From assembly GCF_013285385.1 (NCBI RefSeq), contig NZ_CP054212.1, positions 3,596,001 through 3,660,000 of the forward strand: DNA of 64,000 nucleotides, read 5' to 3'. The notes beneath the pieces are model-generated. The model had not been told where the DNA came from, did not search any database, and worked only from the letters and a program-made list of their open reading frames with translations. A program made the translations under genes and the position numbers. The DNA is from Paramixta manurensis. GTDB taxonomy: Bacteria > Pseudomonadota > Gammaproteobacteria > Enterobacterales > Enterobacteriaceae. Below are positions 34,099 through 42,291 of the stretch, in pieces (the stretch's first letter is position 1; each line of letters starts with the position of its first letter).

Positions 34099-35034
34099 CT
34101 ACGACTTAAAGTTGAAATCATGGACTTTATCGGCGTTGCCTTGGTTGATCAGAATGCCGCGGAACATCACCCGTTGTTTGGCGGGCTTAGTGCCATGTTG
34201 AATAAAGTTATCGAGGTCGCTGACGCCCTGAGCGGCAATCGCCTGCGCCTGCAACATTACCGTAGCTTTCAGCGTGCCGGCTTTAACCGCATCACGTTCG
34301 TCGTTACTGCCATCAATCCCCACCACCGTGACATCACTACGACCGGCCGCTTTTAATGCCGCAATCACGCCCAGCGCAACCGGTCCATTGCCGCAGATGA
34401 CGCCTTTTACATCGGGGTGCGCCTGCAAGATGCTATCCATAATGCGTTTGCCATCAATCAAGGTGCCTTTCGCATCTTGTTTGGCGACGCTTTGCATATC
34501 AGGATATTGGTCAATAACCTGATGGAAAGATTTGGAGCGGGTCACACAGTTATTATCCGCAAGGTTGCACGTCAGTTCGGCGTACTTTCCTTTCTCTCCC
34601 ATCTTCTCGACAAATACGTTAGCCACGTCGGAACCGGCCTGGAAGTTATTGTGGGTAATTTGTTCCAGCGCCACGTCATCAACCGGGATTTCGCGGTTGA
34701 TGAGCACCACCGGGATCCCGGCATCTTTGGCTTTTTTAATCGCCGCCACGCTGGCGGTGGAGTCTGCATTATCGAGGATGATGCCCTGCACTTTTTTCCC
34801 AATTGCCGCATCGATCAACTCGCTCTGCTTTTTCACATCTTCGCCGTGCGACAAGACCGAGGTCTTATAACCCAGCGCCTGCGCTTTTAGGTTGGCGCCT
34901 TTCGCTTCCGACGCGTAGTAAGGGTTATCCAGTGAGTTAACCAGGATCATAATGGTGCCTTTCTCTGCGGCGAAAGCGGTATGGGAGAAAGCACAGGCGG
35001 TTGCGAGGCTTAATAACATTAAACGCGTTTTCAT
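34099..35034 (-). CDS. Periplasmic sugar-binding protein (RbsB-like)
   Basis: A 311-residue periplasmic binding protein with a cleavable signal peptide ending in HTAFA|AEK. The type I fold is recognisable from TIMILVNSLDNPYYASEAKG near residue 27, GIILDNADSTAS near 83, VVLINREIP near 108, GVICGNGPVALG near 208 and VVGIDGSNDERDA near 234. A disulfide between the two Cys in TCNLADNNCVT is likely. It delivers the substrate to the permease at 30747; ligand is unknown. Confidence 0.9.
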   Translation of the reverse strand: MKTRLMLLSLATACAFSHTAFAAEKGTIMILVNSLDNPYYASEAKGANLKAQALGYKTSVLSHGEDVKKQSELIDAAIGKKVQGIILDNADSTASVAAIKKAKDAGIPVVLINREIPVDDVALEQITHNNFQAGSDVANVFVEKMGEKGKYAELTCNLADNNCVTRSKSFHQVIDQYPDMQSVAKQDAKGTLIDGKRIMDSILQAHPDVKGVICGNGPVALGVIAALKAAGRSDVTVVGIDGSNDERDAVKAGTLKATVMLQAQAIAAQGVSDLDNFIQHGTKPAKQRVMFRGILINQGNADKVHDFNFKS

Positions 35035-35117
35035 GGTGATGTTCTCTCAGTTGTATTGTTATGTGTAGGTACAACGAAACAGCGTATAACGGGTCTTGCT
35101 ATGGCCCTGGTGCAGGC

Positions 35118-35915
35118 CTACCAAATGGTGAAACCACCGTCGATCAGCAGATCGGCGCCGGTTATCATGTCGCTGCCGTTACCGGCAAAAAACAGTACCG
35201 CAGCGGCAATTTCATCCGTATAGGCAAAACGCCCGAGCGGAATCAATTTTTTCATTGCCTCGCCCTTCTCACCGCGCCAGGCTTTTTCGCCCATTGGGGT
35301 GAGCACCACAGTGGGTGAGAGGGTGTTAACCGTAATCTTGTAAGGCGCTAACTCTTTCGCCATCACTTTGGTCATGCCAATTAACCCGGCTTTCGCCGAG
35401 GTGTAAGCCACATGGCAATCAATAGCGATGGTGGCGGCCTGTGAGGCGATATTGATAATTTTCCCGCCGTTGCCGGCCTTAACCATGCGCCGCGCCGCCG
35501 CCTGCGAGCACAGGAAAGGCCCAGTCAGGTTAACCGCCAGTTGTTTTTCCCATTCGCCGAATTCCGTCTCCAGCACCGGTTGCAACATCACATAACCGGC
35601 GCAATTCAACAAAATATCGAGTTGCCCATAGTGCTGGTCGACAGTGCTAAACGCCTGTTCCACCGAGTCGGCATTCGTGACATCACATTCGATAAAACAG
35701 ACCTGTTGCGCATCCAATCCTGCGGCAATATCAGCCACTTTATCCGCCTCAAACGCCGGATAGAGCAGTGCGAGACGCGCGCCCTTGTCCAACAGCATTC
35801 GATTGCTGGCCATCGCGATACCGCCTAATCCACCGGTCACCACCGCGACTTTTCCTGCCAGGCTCCCGCTGGTATCCACGCCGTAGCGTAGGTTGACATC
35901 ATATTCACTGGTCAT
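35118..35915 (-). CDS. Short-chain dehydrogenase, probable polyol dehydrogenase
   Basis: A 265-residue SDR. The cofactor motif reads TGGLGGIAMA, where the last Gly of the canonical TGxxxGxG is Ala; this may affect cofactor fit. NCAG near residue 107, catalytic Ser in NIASQAAT and Tyr/Lys in YTSAK are in place; the C terminus GADLLIDGGFTIW is ordinary. With AAGGAG ahead of the ATG it follows the transketolase C-half gene by 11 bases. It likely oxidises an imported polyol to a ketose before phosphorylation; two SDRs in one operon suggest two oxidation steps or two substrates. Confidence 0.83.
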   Translation of the reverse strand: MTSEYDVNLRYGVDTSGSLAGKVAVVTGGLGGIAMASNRMLLDKGARLALLYPAFEADKVADIAAGLDAQQVCFIECDVTNADSVEQAFSTVDQHYGQLDILLNCAGYVMLQPVLETEFGEWEKQLAVNLTGPFLCSQAAARRMVKAGNGGKIINIASQAATIAIDCHVAYTSAKAGLIGMTKVMAKELAPYKITVNTLSPTVVLTPMGEKAWRGEKGEAMKKLIPLGRFAYTDEIAAAVLFFAGNGSDMITGADLLIDGGFTIW

Positions 35916-35926
35916 GGATTCGCTCC

Positions 35927-36853
35927 TTAGGAAACCGCATGTAATTCGGCGCGTTGTAGTGTCTGCCTCAACCCTTCGGCATCAATACTGAACTGGCGGC
36001 GTAACGCGGCGCGGCTGCTGCTATGGGTAAATTCATACGGCGGGAGACCTAAGGTGATCAAACGTTGCCGCATGCCATGCTGGTGCAGTAGCTCGCCAAT
36101 AATGCTGCCAAGGCCGCCGCTTAATACATGCTCTTCCATGGTGATCACACGTTGATGGGCCGCAATCAGTTTTCGTACCGCCTGCGTATCCAGCGGGTGC
36201 AGCGAAGGCAGAGACACAATCGTGATGTTCTGTTGGTTCGCCGCCAATGCTTCATGCGCCAGGGTACCGAGACAAAACACCACCGTCTCTTGCCCGTGCT
36301 GCAACACCTCGGGTTTACCGGGCACGAACTGATAATGCTCATCATGCAGGAGCGGTACTTTGTCACTGTCCATACGGATATACACCGGGCCGGGGTGTGC
36401 AATCGCATAGCGCGTAATCGCACTGGCCTGAATGGCATCCGCCGGGGCGAAAATTTGCAAATTCCCCAGCGAGCGGGCAATGGCAATATCATTCATGCAG
36501 TGGTGCGTCGCACCGAGCGGCCCATAAGCGAATCCGGCATTCAGACCCAGCATTTTCACATTGGTGTTGGAGTAACAAATGTCATTTTTCATTTGCTCAT
36601 TGGAGCGTGCGAATAAGAAAGGCGCCGCATTGGCGGTGAACACCGTTCGGCCACTGAGCGCAACGCCAGCCGCCATGCCGACCATATTCTGTTCGGCAAT
36701 CCCTACGTTAATTACCCGCTCAGGAAACGCGCTTTCAAAAGGCGCAATTTTCGAGGTGGAGGTTGAATCCGCCACCATCACACTTAAATCCGCCCCTTGC
36801 TGCTGCGCGGTTACCAGAGTGGCGATCACCGCATCACGTAAATCTTGCATCAT
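35927..36853 (-). CDS. Transketolase-like protein, C-terminal subunit
   Basis: A 308-residue protein equal to the pyrimidine-binding and C-terminal domains of transketolase. FPERVINVGIAEQNMVGMAAG near residue 44 contains the catalytic-type Glu that activates thiamine diphosphate; GATHHCMNDIAI near 114 and MEEHVLSGGLGS near 241 are also family features. The N-terminal half is encoded directly upstream, with its TAG stop abutting this ATG. Split transketolases of this kind act as a two-subunit enzyme. Two adjacent ATGs make the exact start uncertain by one codon. Confidence 0.9.
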   Translation of the reverse strand: MMQDLRDAVIATLVTAQQQGADLSVMVADSTSTSKIAPFESAFPERVINVGIAEQNMVGMAAGVALSGRTVFTANAAPFLFARSNEQMKNDICYSNTNVKMLGLNAGFAYGPLGATHHCMNDIAIARSLGNLQIFAPADAIQASAITRYAIAHPGPVYIRMDSDKVPLLHDEHYQFVPGKPEVLQHGQETVVFCLGTLAHEALAANQQNITIVSLPSLHPLDTQAVRKLIAAHQRVITMEEHVLSGGLGSIIGELLHQHGMRQRLITLGLPPYEFTHSSSRAALRRQFSIDAEGLRQTLQRAELHAVS

Positions 36854-37657
36854 CTACTCCTCCAGCTCCGCCAGCCCTTGCGCCAGTTGCTCATCATTAG
36901 GTACTGCATGATGCCAGGCAGGGACATTGGCCATAAATGAAATACCGTGTCCCTTTTCAGTATTTGCCAGCACCACGCGCGGCTTACCGAGCGAAGGGCG
37001 ATTGACCGCCTCAATAATCGCGTGCGGATCGTGTCCATCACACTCCAGCACTTCAAAACCAAAAGCGCGCCATTTATCGGCTAAGGGTTCCAGCGGCATA
37101 ATGTCTTCCGTCTTACCGGCCAGTTGTAAGCGGTTGCGATCGACAATCGCTATCAGGTTATCGAGCCGGAATTTGCTGGCAGACATTGCCGCTTCCCAGT
37201 TGGAGCCTTCCGCTAACTCGCCATCGCCCAGCAAGACAAATGCGCGACGATGCCCACGTCCGGCCAGTTTATTGCCCAACGCCAGCCCCACGCCTATCGA
37301 TAAGCCATGCCCCAGTCCGCCGGAATTAATCTCGACCAAGTCGGGTAACTTATAGTTAATCGGGTGTCCGGCCAGCAGGGTGTCATCGCCCATAAACTGA
37401 TCAAGGATCGCCGGGTCGATCAGCCCCATCGCGGCGGCGCTACAGTACAAACCGCCCGCGCCATGCCCTTTAGAAAGGATGAAACGATCTTGGTCGGGGC
37501 GCTCGCCACGGCGATCCATCACCGCCATATATAAAGTACAGATAATATCCACCTCAGAGAGGTCGGCGCCGGTATGCCCTTTCCCTGCCCGATGATTCAT
37601 CTGCAACACGTAGCGCCGGGCCTGGCGCGCGGTCTGTTTAATTGTCTGAACGTCCAC
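36854..37657 (-). CDS. Transketolase-like protein, N-terminal subunit
   Basis: A 267-residue protein equal to the thiamine-diphosphate-binding PP domain of transketolase. MNHRAGKGHTGADLSEVDII near residue 21, SKGHGAGGLY near 58, GGLGHGLSIGVGLALG near 115 and the ThDP motif GDGELAEGSNWEA ... DRN near 145-175 are present. The start is a GTG (37655-37657) with a strong AGGAGG five bases upstream; the longer frame back to 37705 has no family support. It is the first gene of the nine-gene operon and probably transfers a two-carbon unit from the pathway's ketose phosphate. Confidence 0.9.
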   Translation of the reverse strand: MDVQTIKQTARQARRYVLQMNHRAGKGHTGADLSEVDIICTLYMAVMDRRGERPDQDRFILSKGHGAGGLYCSAAAMGLIDPAILDQFMGDDTLLAGHPINYKLPDLVEINSGGLGHGLSIGVGLALGNKLAGRGHRRAFVLLGDGELAEGSNWEAAMSASKFRLDNLIAIVDRNRLQLAGKTEDIMPLEPLADKWRAFGFEVLECDGHDPHAIIEAVNRPSLGKPRVVLANTEKGHGISFMANVPAWHHAVPNDEQLAQGLAELEE

Positions 37658-37714
37658 CCTTACCTCCTCATAGCTGTTGTTATAGATGATTCGAATGCCA
37701 ACCACCTACAATCA

Positions 37715-37730
37715 ACTTTCGAATGAAAGT
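37715..37730. promoter_or_regulatory. DeoR-type operator candidate, operon-proximal
   Basis: ACTTTCGAATGAAAGT has six-base perfect arms (ACTTTC/GAAAGT) around four bases. It lies 58 bases upstream of the transketolase N-subunit start, where a bound repressor would block the operon promoter. Confidence 0.5.
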
Positions 37731-37896
37731 ATACGGTAGCACTTTATCGAATATTGTGCAGATGATCAAATTTCAAACAAAAGCGGAAATATTTTATAAC
37801 TCGTTGATAATCATAATTAACTGGAGATTTAATCGATAAATCGGATTATAGTGTGGTTAAAAAAGGGCTATCAGTCAGGAAAATTAAGGCTATTTA

Positions 37897-37910
37897 TTTT
37901 CGAACGAAAA
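37897..37910. promoter_or_regulatory. DeoR-type operator candidate, regulator-proximal
   Basis: TTTTCGAACGAAAA has six-base perfect arms around AA and shares the core TTTCGAAYGAAA with the site at 37715. It lies 112 bases upstream of the regulator gene. Confidence 0.5.
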
Positions 37911-38021
37911 TTCAAATCGTCGCGGCGAAATTCGCATTCGGCGTAGCGGCGCAGTAAACTTGTCGCCATTAGCGGCGTTTCGCCTACGGTATCGGCCCAT
38001 CAGGAAAACGGAGCATTTCGA

Positions 38022-38813
38022 TTGAAAAACAAAAATGAGCAACTGGCGGATATGCAACAACGTCGGGAAAAGATCCTTGAAATGATCCGCGAAGATGGCA
38101 CGGTGACGGTAAAGCAATTAACCAGCGCCTTTGGTTTAACCGAAGCCACGATTCGCACCGACCTACGTATGCTGCAAAAAGAGGGTTATGTTCAACGCTA
38201 TCACGGCGGCGCAACCTTAATGACCGGCAAGCAAAACACCGGCGCGTTATTGCTGGAGCGCCAAACGCAGATGGATGAGAAGAGCGCCATTGGGCGACTT
38301 GCCGCACAACATATTGAAAATGGCGATACCATCATTCTTGACTCGGGCAGCACCACTACCGCGATTGCCGATCACCTGCACCATATTCGGCGGCTGTCAG
38401 TGATTACTACCGCCGTTAACATCGCGCTCAAACTGGGCGGTGAGCCGGGAATTAATATTTTACTCACCGGCGGCACGTTCAAATTTCCCACCCTCTCCAC
38501 TTCAGGCGAGAAAGCGGCCGGTTTCTTCGAAAATGTTCTCGCCGAGAAGCTGTTTCTGGCAACCGCCGGTATTTCACCACGCCTGGGTCTGAGCTTCCCC
38601 AGCGAGACCGATATTAAAGTGAAAAGCGCCATGATGAAGTCAGCCAGCACCATCTATGTGGTCGCCGACTCCAGTAAAATAGGGAAAGTGTCGATGTTTG
38701 CTCTGCCGTGCCAATGGAGTGATATTCACTATTTGATTACCGACAGCGGTATTTCGGCGGAAAATATTGTGGCTTTTGAGGCGCTGGGCGTAAAAGTGCT
38801 GGTGGCAGAATAA
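38022..38813 (+). CDS. DeoR-family transcriptional regulator
   Basis: A 263-residue DeoR/GlpR-type regulator. The helix-turn-helix is at residues 18-60 (TVTVKQLTSAFGLTEATIRTDLRMLQKEGYVQRYHGGA); the C-terminal sugar-phosphate sensor contains GDTIILDSGSTTTAIADHL near 105, the effector-binding DSGSTT motif, and VVADSSKIGK near 220. DeoR proteins typically release DNA on binding a phosphorylated intermediate, here presumably the kinase product. I keep the TTG start, which has GGAG upstream; the ATG of MQQRREKILE ten codons later is a reasonable alternative. Confidence 0.85.
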   Translation: MKNKNEQLADMQQRREKILEMIREDGTVTVKQLTSAFGLTEATIRTDLRMLQKEGYVQRYHGGATLMTGKQNTGALLLERQTQMDEKSAIGRLAAQHIENGDTIILDSGSTTTAIADHLHHIRRLSVITTAVNIALKLGGEPGINILLTGGTFKFPTLSTSGEKAAGFFENVLAEKLFLATAGISPRLGLSFPSETDIKVKSAMMKSASTIYVVADSSKIGKVSMFALPCQWSDIHYLITDSGISAENIVAFEALGVKVLVAE

Positions 38814-38816
38814 AAG

Positions 38817-38836
38817 TGGCCGGTTATTTCCGGCCA
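38817..38836 (+). terminator. Possible terminator after the DeoR gene
   Basis: TGGCCGG/CCGGCCA is a perfect seven-base stem with a six-base loop three bases past the stop. Only TT follows directly, so termination may be weak. Confidence 0.45.
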
Positions 38837-39050
38837 TTGGCGGCTTAATCCCCAGCCAACTGAACAGCACGCCATTATTGAGATAAGCAAAGTTAAAAAA
38901 CGCATTTCATTTCTTACGGTTTCAATGCTGTGATGATAGCCATCAACGCCCCACCGTAGCCGGTTATTAGCACGGGTTGGCGCTGATGAGATTTATTAAT
39001 GATTAAAAAATAATAAATGACGCTTCGCACCATTAAACCAGGAAACCCCC

Positions 39051-39929
39051 ATGCCAGCTAAATCTACGCGGTTTGCTGCGCTTATCAGCGCCGCACTATT
39101 TTCATCATTAACCTTCTCGTTTTCCGCCACGGCGGCCAGTTTGTTAGATAAAGGCGCACAGCATCAAACGGTGATTGCCGGTATCGCTAACGAGCAACCT
39201 TATGGCTATATTGGGGAAGACGGAAAAGCCACTGGCGCGAATGTCGAAGTGCTACGCGCCATTCTCAAACCGTTAGGCATTACGCGCATTGATACACCGG
39301 TAGTCGATTTTGGCGCACTGGTACCCGGCCTTGCTGCAGGGCGCTTTGATATTATCGGTGCCGGTTTATTTATTAATCCGGCGCGCTGCCAGGCGATCGG
39401 TTTCTCTAATCCGGTCACCCGTTCCGGCGGGGCTTTTATTGTCAAAAAAGGCAACCCACTTAAGTTGCACAGTCTAAAAGACGTGGCGGCAAACCCGTCT
39501 GCACGGCTCGGCACGCAAAATGGCACTAACCAAATTCAGGAAGCCAAATCCAGCGGTGTCGCTAACCAGAATATTGTGCTGTTTGATAAAGATACCGAAG
39601 CGCTGGCAGCCTTAGACGCCAACCGGGTAGATGCGATCTATTTTCCCGACGCCGAGATTATTAGTTTGCTAAAACGGTCGGATGATAAAAGCGTCGAGCG
39701 CGCGCTACCGTTTAACCAAATTCCCGATGCGCAGGGTAAACCAGGTTATAACTATCACGCCTTTGGATTACCGAAAAACGACCCAGCCTTTATTAACGCC
39801 TTTAATGCGCAGTTAGCCAAACTCAGGAAATCGGGTGAGCTGTTAAAAATCCTCGAAAAATATGGCTATACCGCAAATGAACTGCCGCCCGAGAATGTCC
39901 AGGCCAGCCAACTGTGCGCAAGTAAATAA
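39051..39929 (+). CDS. ehuB: EhuB-like periplasmic amino-acid/ectoine-binding protein
   Basis: A 292-residue family 3 solute-binding protein with a signal peptide ending SFSATAA|S. The segments GIANEQPYGYIGEDGKATG near residue 45, PGLAAGRFDIIGAGLFINPARCQAIGFSNP near 90-120 and the later LGTQNGTNQIQEA resemble ectoine/hydroxyectoine-binding EhuB more than other amino-acid-binding proteins. It heads an operon with a deacylase, two permeases and an ATPase. The ligand could be ectoine or another polar, possibly acylated, amino acid; no ectoine-degradation genes (doeA, eutD) are in the window apart from the deacylase. Confidence 0.7.
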   Translation: MPAKSTRFAALISAALFSSLTFSFSATAASLLDKGAQHQTVIAGIANEQPYGYIGEDGKATGANVEVLRAILKPLGITRIDTPVVDFGALVPGLAAGRFDIIGAGLFINPARCQAIGFSNPVTRSGGAFIVKKGNPLKLHSLKDVAANPSARLGTQNGTNQIQEAKSSGVANQNIVLFDKDTEALAALDANRVDAIYFPDAEIISLLKRSDDKSVERALPFNQIPDAQGKPGYNYHAFGLPKNDPAFINAFNAQLAKLRKSGELLKILEKYGYTANELPPENVQASQLCASK

Positions 39930-39960
39930 CACGTTGAGGACGTCTACGGGAGACAGAACC

Positions 39961-40941
39961 ATGATTGCTAAACATCAGATCGGTGAAAGCGGCTTATTGC
40001 GTTGGGGAAACTTAACCTTTCCCCATCCCGCCTTACGTGATTTAACGCTGCCGTGGTTTACCATTGAGGCGGACCAACCGGGGCCGAAACTGGCGATTGT
40101 CGCCGGTATGCATCCCAACGAAGTTTCCTCAATGGAAGCGGCGCTGCGCCTGAAAGACTATTTTGCCGGGCAATTAGTGCGCGGTTCGGTAACGATTCTG
40201 CCGATTTTAAATATGCCGGGGCTTTACTCACATGCCGAGTTCGTCTGCCCGCCGGATAATAAAAACCTAAACTTTCTTTCTCCGGGTTCGCTGGAGGGCA
40301 GTTTTAGTGAGGTGTTAATCCACCAGGTGCTGCACCTATGGGCGCAAGACGCCGATGTGTTTATTGATTTACACGGCGGTGACTTACGGGAAGAGGTGGC
40401 GAAGTTTGTGATGTGCCAGCTAACCGGTAATGCGGAGTTTGATCGAACGACGCGTCAGTTAGCGCATCAGTTCGATGCCGATGCCATTGTGGAGTTCGCC
40501 GCCGAACAAACCAATAATCGCGGGCGCGCCACCAATGAATTGCCGTGGCTTGGTCGCCATGCGGTGATGTCGGAAGGCGGAGCAAACGGGATTCTTGATG
40601 AAGAGAGCGTACTGTTTCACGTTAATGGCGTCGCCAATCTCACCCGTCACCTCGGCTTAACCGTCGATGCTGCCGTGGCGCGTAAACGGGAAAATGTGGT
40701 GGTACACAATTTTGATAAGATTGAAGCGCCGCATAGCGGACGGCTCTACCTTGAAGTGAAAACCGGCGAGCGGGTCGTCGCCGGTCAGCGGCTGGGGTGG
40801 ATGACAAACCTCTTTGGCGAATGGCAAGCCGATTTAATCGCGCCGTTTACCGGGCTGGTACTGATGGTGGTGAACCACAATATTACCAGCCAGGGCGAGT
40901 GGTTGATAAGCCTCGCGCCGCTGGAGGATGAAGCCGCCTGA
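39961..40941 (+). CDS. Succinylglutamate desuccinylase/aspartoacylase-family deacylase
   Basis: A 326-residue zinc-dependent deacylase of the AstE/aspartoacylase family (M14-like). Zinc ligands are likely His and Glu in GMHPNEVSS near residue 45 and His in FIDLHGGD near 138; a Glu in MSEGGANGILDEE near 204 may be catalytic. The C-terminal barrel domain starts near 240. DoeB-type members hydrolyse N-acetyl-diaminobutyrate from ectoine breakdown. The start ATG at 39961 has GGGAGA upstream. Its position between binding protein and permeases implies that the imported compound is an N-acyl amino acid or is converted to one. Confidence 0.78.
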   Translation: MIAKHQIGESGLLRWGNLTFPHPALRDLTLPWFTIEADQPGPKLAIVAGMHPNEVSSMEAALRLKDYFAGQLVRGSVTILPILNMPGLYSHAEFVCPPDNKNLNFLSPGSLEGSFSEVLIHQVLHLWAQDADVFIDLHGGDLREEVAKFVMCQLTGNAEFDRTTRQLAHQFDADAIVEFAAEQTNNRGRATNELPWLGRHAVMSEGGANGILDEESVLFHVNGVANLTRHLGLTVDAAVARKRENVVVHNFDKIEAPHSGRLYLEVKTGERVVAGQRLGWMTNLFGEWQADLIAPFTGLVLMVVNHNITSQGEWLISLAPLEDEAA

Positions 40942-40963
40942 AAAGCGGGTTCATAAACGCGTT

Positions 40964-41632
40964 ATGGATTCACATCGTCTGTTATTTATTGTGCGCGAAT
41001 TGTTGCACGGCATTGGCGTGACGCTGGAAGTCACGCTGTTCGCCGCCTTACTGGCGCTGATTTTATCCTTTGTACTGGCCTTCCTCCGCCTGGCGCGTTG
41101 GCGTGCGGTGCGTTTCATCGCTTCGGCGTGGATTGAGTTTTTTCGCGGCACTTCGGCGCTGGTACAGCTATTTTACCTGTTTTTTATTTTGCCCCTGTTG
41201 GGAGTTAATATCAGCCCGCTGCTCACGGCAGTCATCGGATTAGGGGTAAACTTTTCCGCGTTTGGCGCTGAGATCGTACGCAGTGCGCTGGTCAACGTAA
41301 GTCGCGATCAATACGATGCCGCACGGGCGCTGGATTTTTCTACCGTCGCCGCTTTTCGGCGGATTATTTTCCCGCAGTCACTGCCCTTAATGCTCCCGCC
41401 GCTCGGCAACCTGCTGATTGAGCTATTGAAATCCACGTCATTGGTGTCGTTAATTACCCTGAGCGATTTAACCTTCGCCGGTTCGACGTTAATTACCAGT
41501 ATCGGCCAGCAAACGCTTATCTGGAGCATGGTGCTGTTGTGCTATTTCCTGCTGACCTGGCCGTTGAGCCGTCTGGTTCGGCATTATGAAAATCGGCACG
41601 CTCACTATCTCTCCGCCGGGAGTCCCCAATGA
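40964..41632 (+). CDS. ehuC: EhuC-like amino-acid ABC transporter permease
   Basis: A 222-residue HisM/GlnP-type permease with about five hydrophobic segments. The conserved permease pattern is FSAFGAEIVRSALVNVSRDQYDAARALDFS near residue 95 followed by IIFPQSLPLMLPPLGN. The start is uncertain: the ATG at 40964 lacks a strong ribosome site, and an earlier ATG at 40928 overlaps the deacylase stop but its GGAGG touches the codon. It overlaps ehuD by four bases (ATGA). Confidence 0.75.
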   Translation: MDSHRLLFIVRELLHGIGVTLEVTLFAALLALILSFVLAFLRLARWRAVRFIASAWIEFFRGTSALVQLFYLFFILPLLGVNISPLLTAVIGLGVNFSAFGAEIVRSALVNVSRDQYDAARALDFSTVAAFRRIIFPQSLPLMLPPLGNLLIELLKSTSLVSLITLSDLTFAGSTLITSIGQQTLIWSMVLLCYFLLTWPLSRLVRHYENRHAHYLSAGSPQ

Positions 41633-42291
41633 ACTTTGACTATGCTTTCGCCTGGTCGATTTTACCCGATCTGCTACCTGGTCTTTGGGTCACCTTCAAG
41701 GTGGTTCTGTGCGGCTTTCTCTGCGCGTTAGCACTCGGCATTGCCCTCGCCCTGTTACAACGGATTCCCTTTACGCCGCTGACTAAGCTTTGCCATGCCT
41801 GGCTGGCGTTTTTTCGTAACACGCCGCTGCTGGTACAGCTCTATTTTCTCTTTTTCGCCCTGCCGCTTACCGGCATCACTTTTCCGGCGATTTTTACCGG
41901 CGTCCTCGGTTTAGGGCTCTATTACAGTGCCTATATTGCCGATGCGTTACGCGGCGCCATCAATAAAGTCGATCGCGGTCAGTGGGAAGCGGCACAAGCG
42001 CTGGATCTCTCCCACTACCACATCTGGCGGGATATTATTTTGCCGCAAGCGTTGAAGCCCTTGCTACCGGTGCTGGGCAATTACCTTATCGGCATGTTCA
42101 AAGAAACGCCCTTGTTGGCGATCATTACTATCCCGGAACTGTTTCAGGCAGCGCGCCAGGTGGCCGGGCTGACCTATCGTTACACCGAGCCTTATACGCT
42201 GATGGCACTGTTATTCTTGGGGATCAGCCTACCGGTGTCCCTGTTGTTTAAATTCCTGGAAAGACGCGGTTCGCATGACAACGCCCAATAA
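41629..42291 (+). CDS. ehuD: EhuD-like amino-acid ABC transporter permease
   Basis: A 220-residue permease of the same family as the preceding gene. GLGLYYSAYIADALRGAINKVDRGQWEAAQALDLS near residue 85 and IILPQALKPLLPVLGNY near 125 hold the loop that contacts the ATPase. Coupled by ATGA to ehuC and overlapping ehuA by 17 bases, it forms the second half of the channel. Confidence 0.8.
   Translation: MNFDYAFAWSILPDLLPGLWVTFKVVLCGFLCALALGIALALLQRIPFTPLTKLCHAWLAFFRNTPLLVQLYFLFFALPLTGITFPAIFTGVLGLGLYYSAYIADALRGAINKVDRGQWEAAQALDLSHYHIWRDIILPQALKPLLPVLGNYLIGMFKETPLLAIITIPELFQAARQVAGLTYRYTEPYTLMALLFLGISLPVSLLFKFLERRGSHDNAQ

Larger units (their letters stand above)
37658..38021. promoter_or_regulatory. 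Divergent control region of the transketolase operon and the DeoR gene
   Basis: This 364-base AT-rich gap has no coding sequence. It contains two related palindromes, at 37715-37730 and 37897-37910, sharing TTTCGAAYGAAA, plus a weaker variant (TTTCAAACAAAA) at 37770-37781. One lies near each transcription unit, which fits binding by the DeoR-type regulator encoded at 38022. I could not assign promoters confidently. Confidence 0.6.

Noticed and set aside
28401..38813. Naming the operon as an apiose pathway
   Set aside because: The split transketolase and FGGY kinase fit, but there is no isomerase and I could not match the SDRs to known apiose enzymes, so a specific substrate would be a guess.
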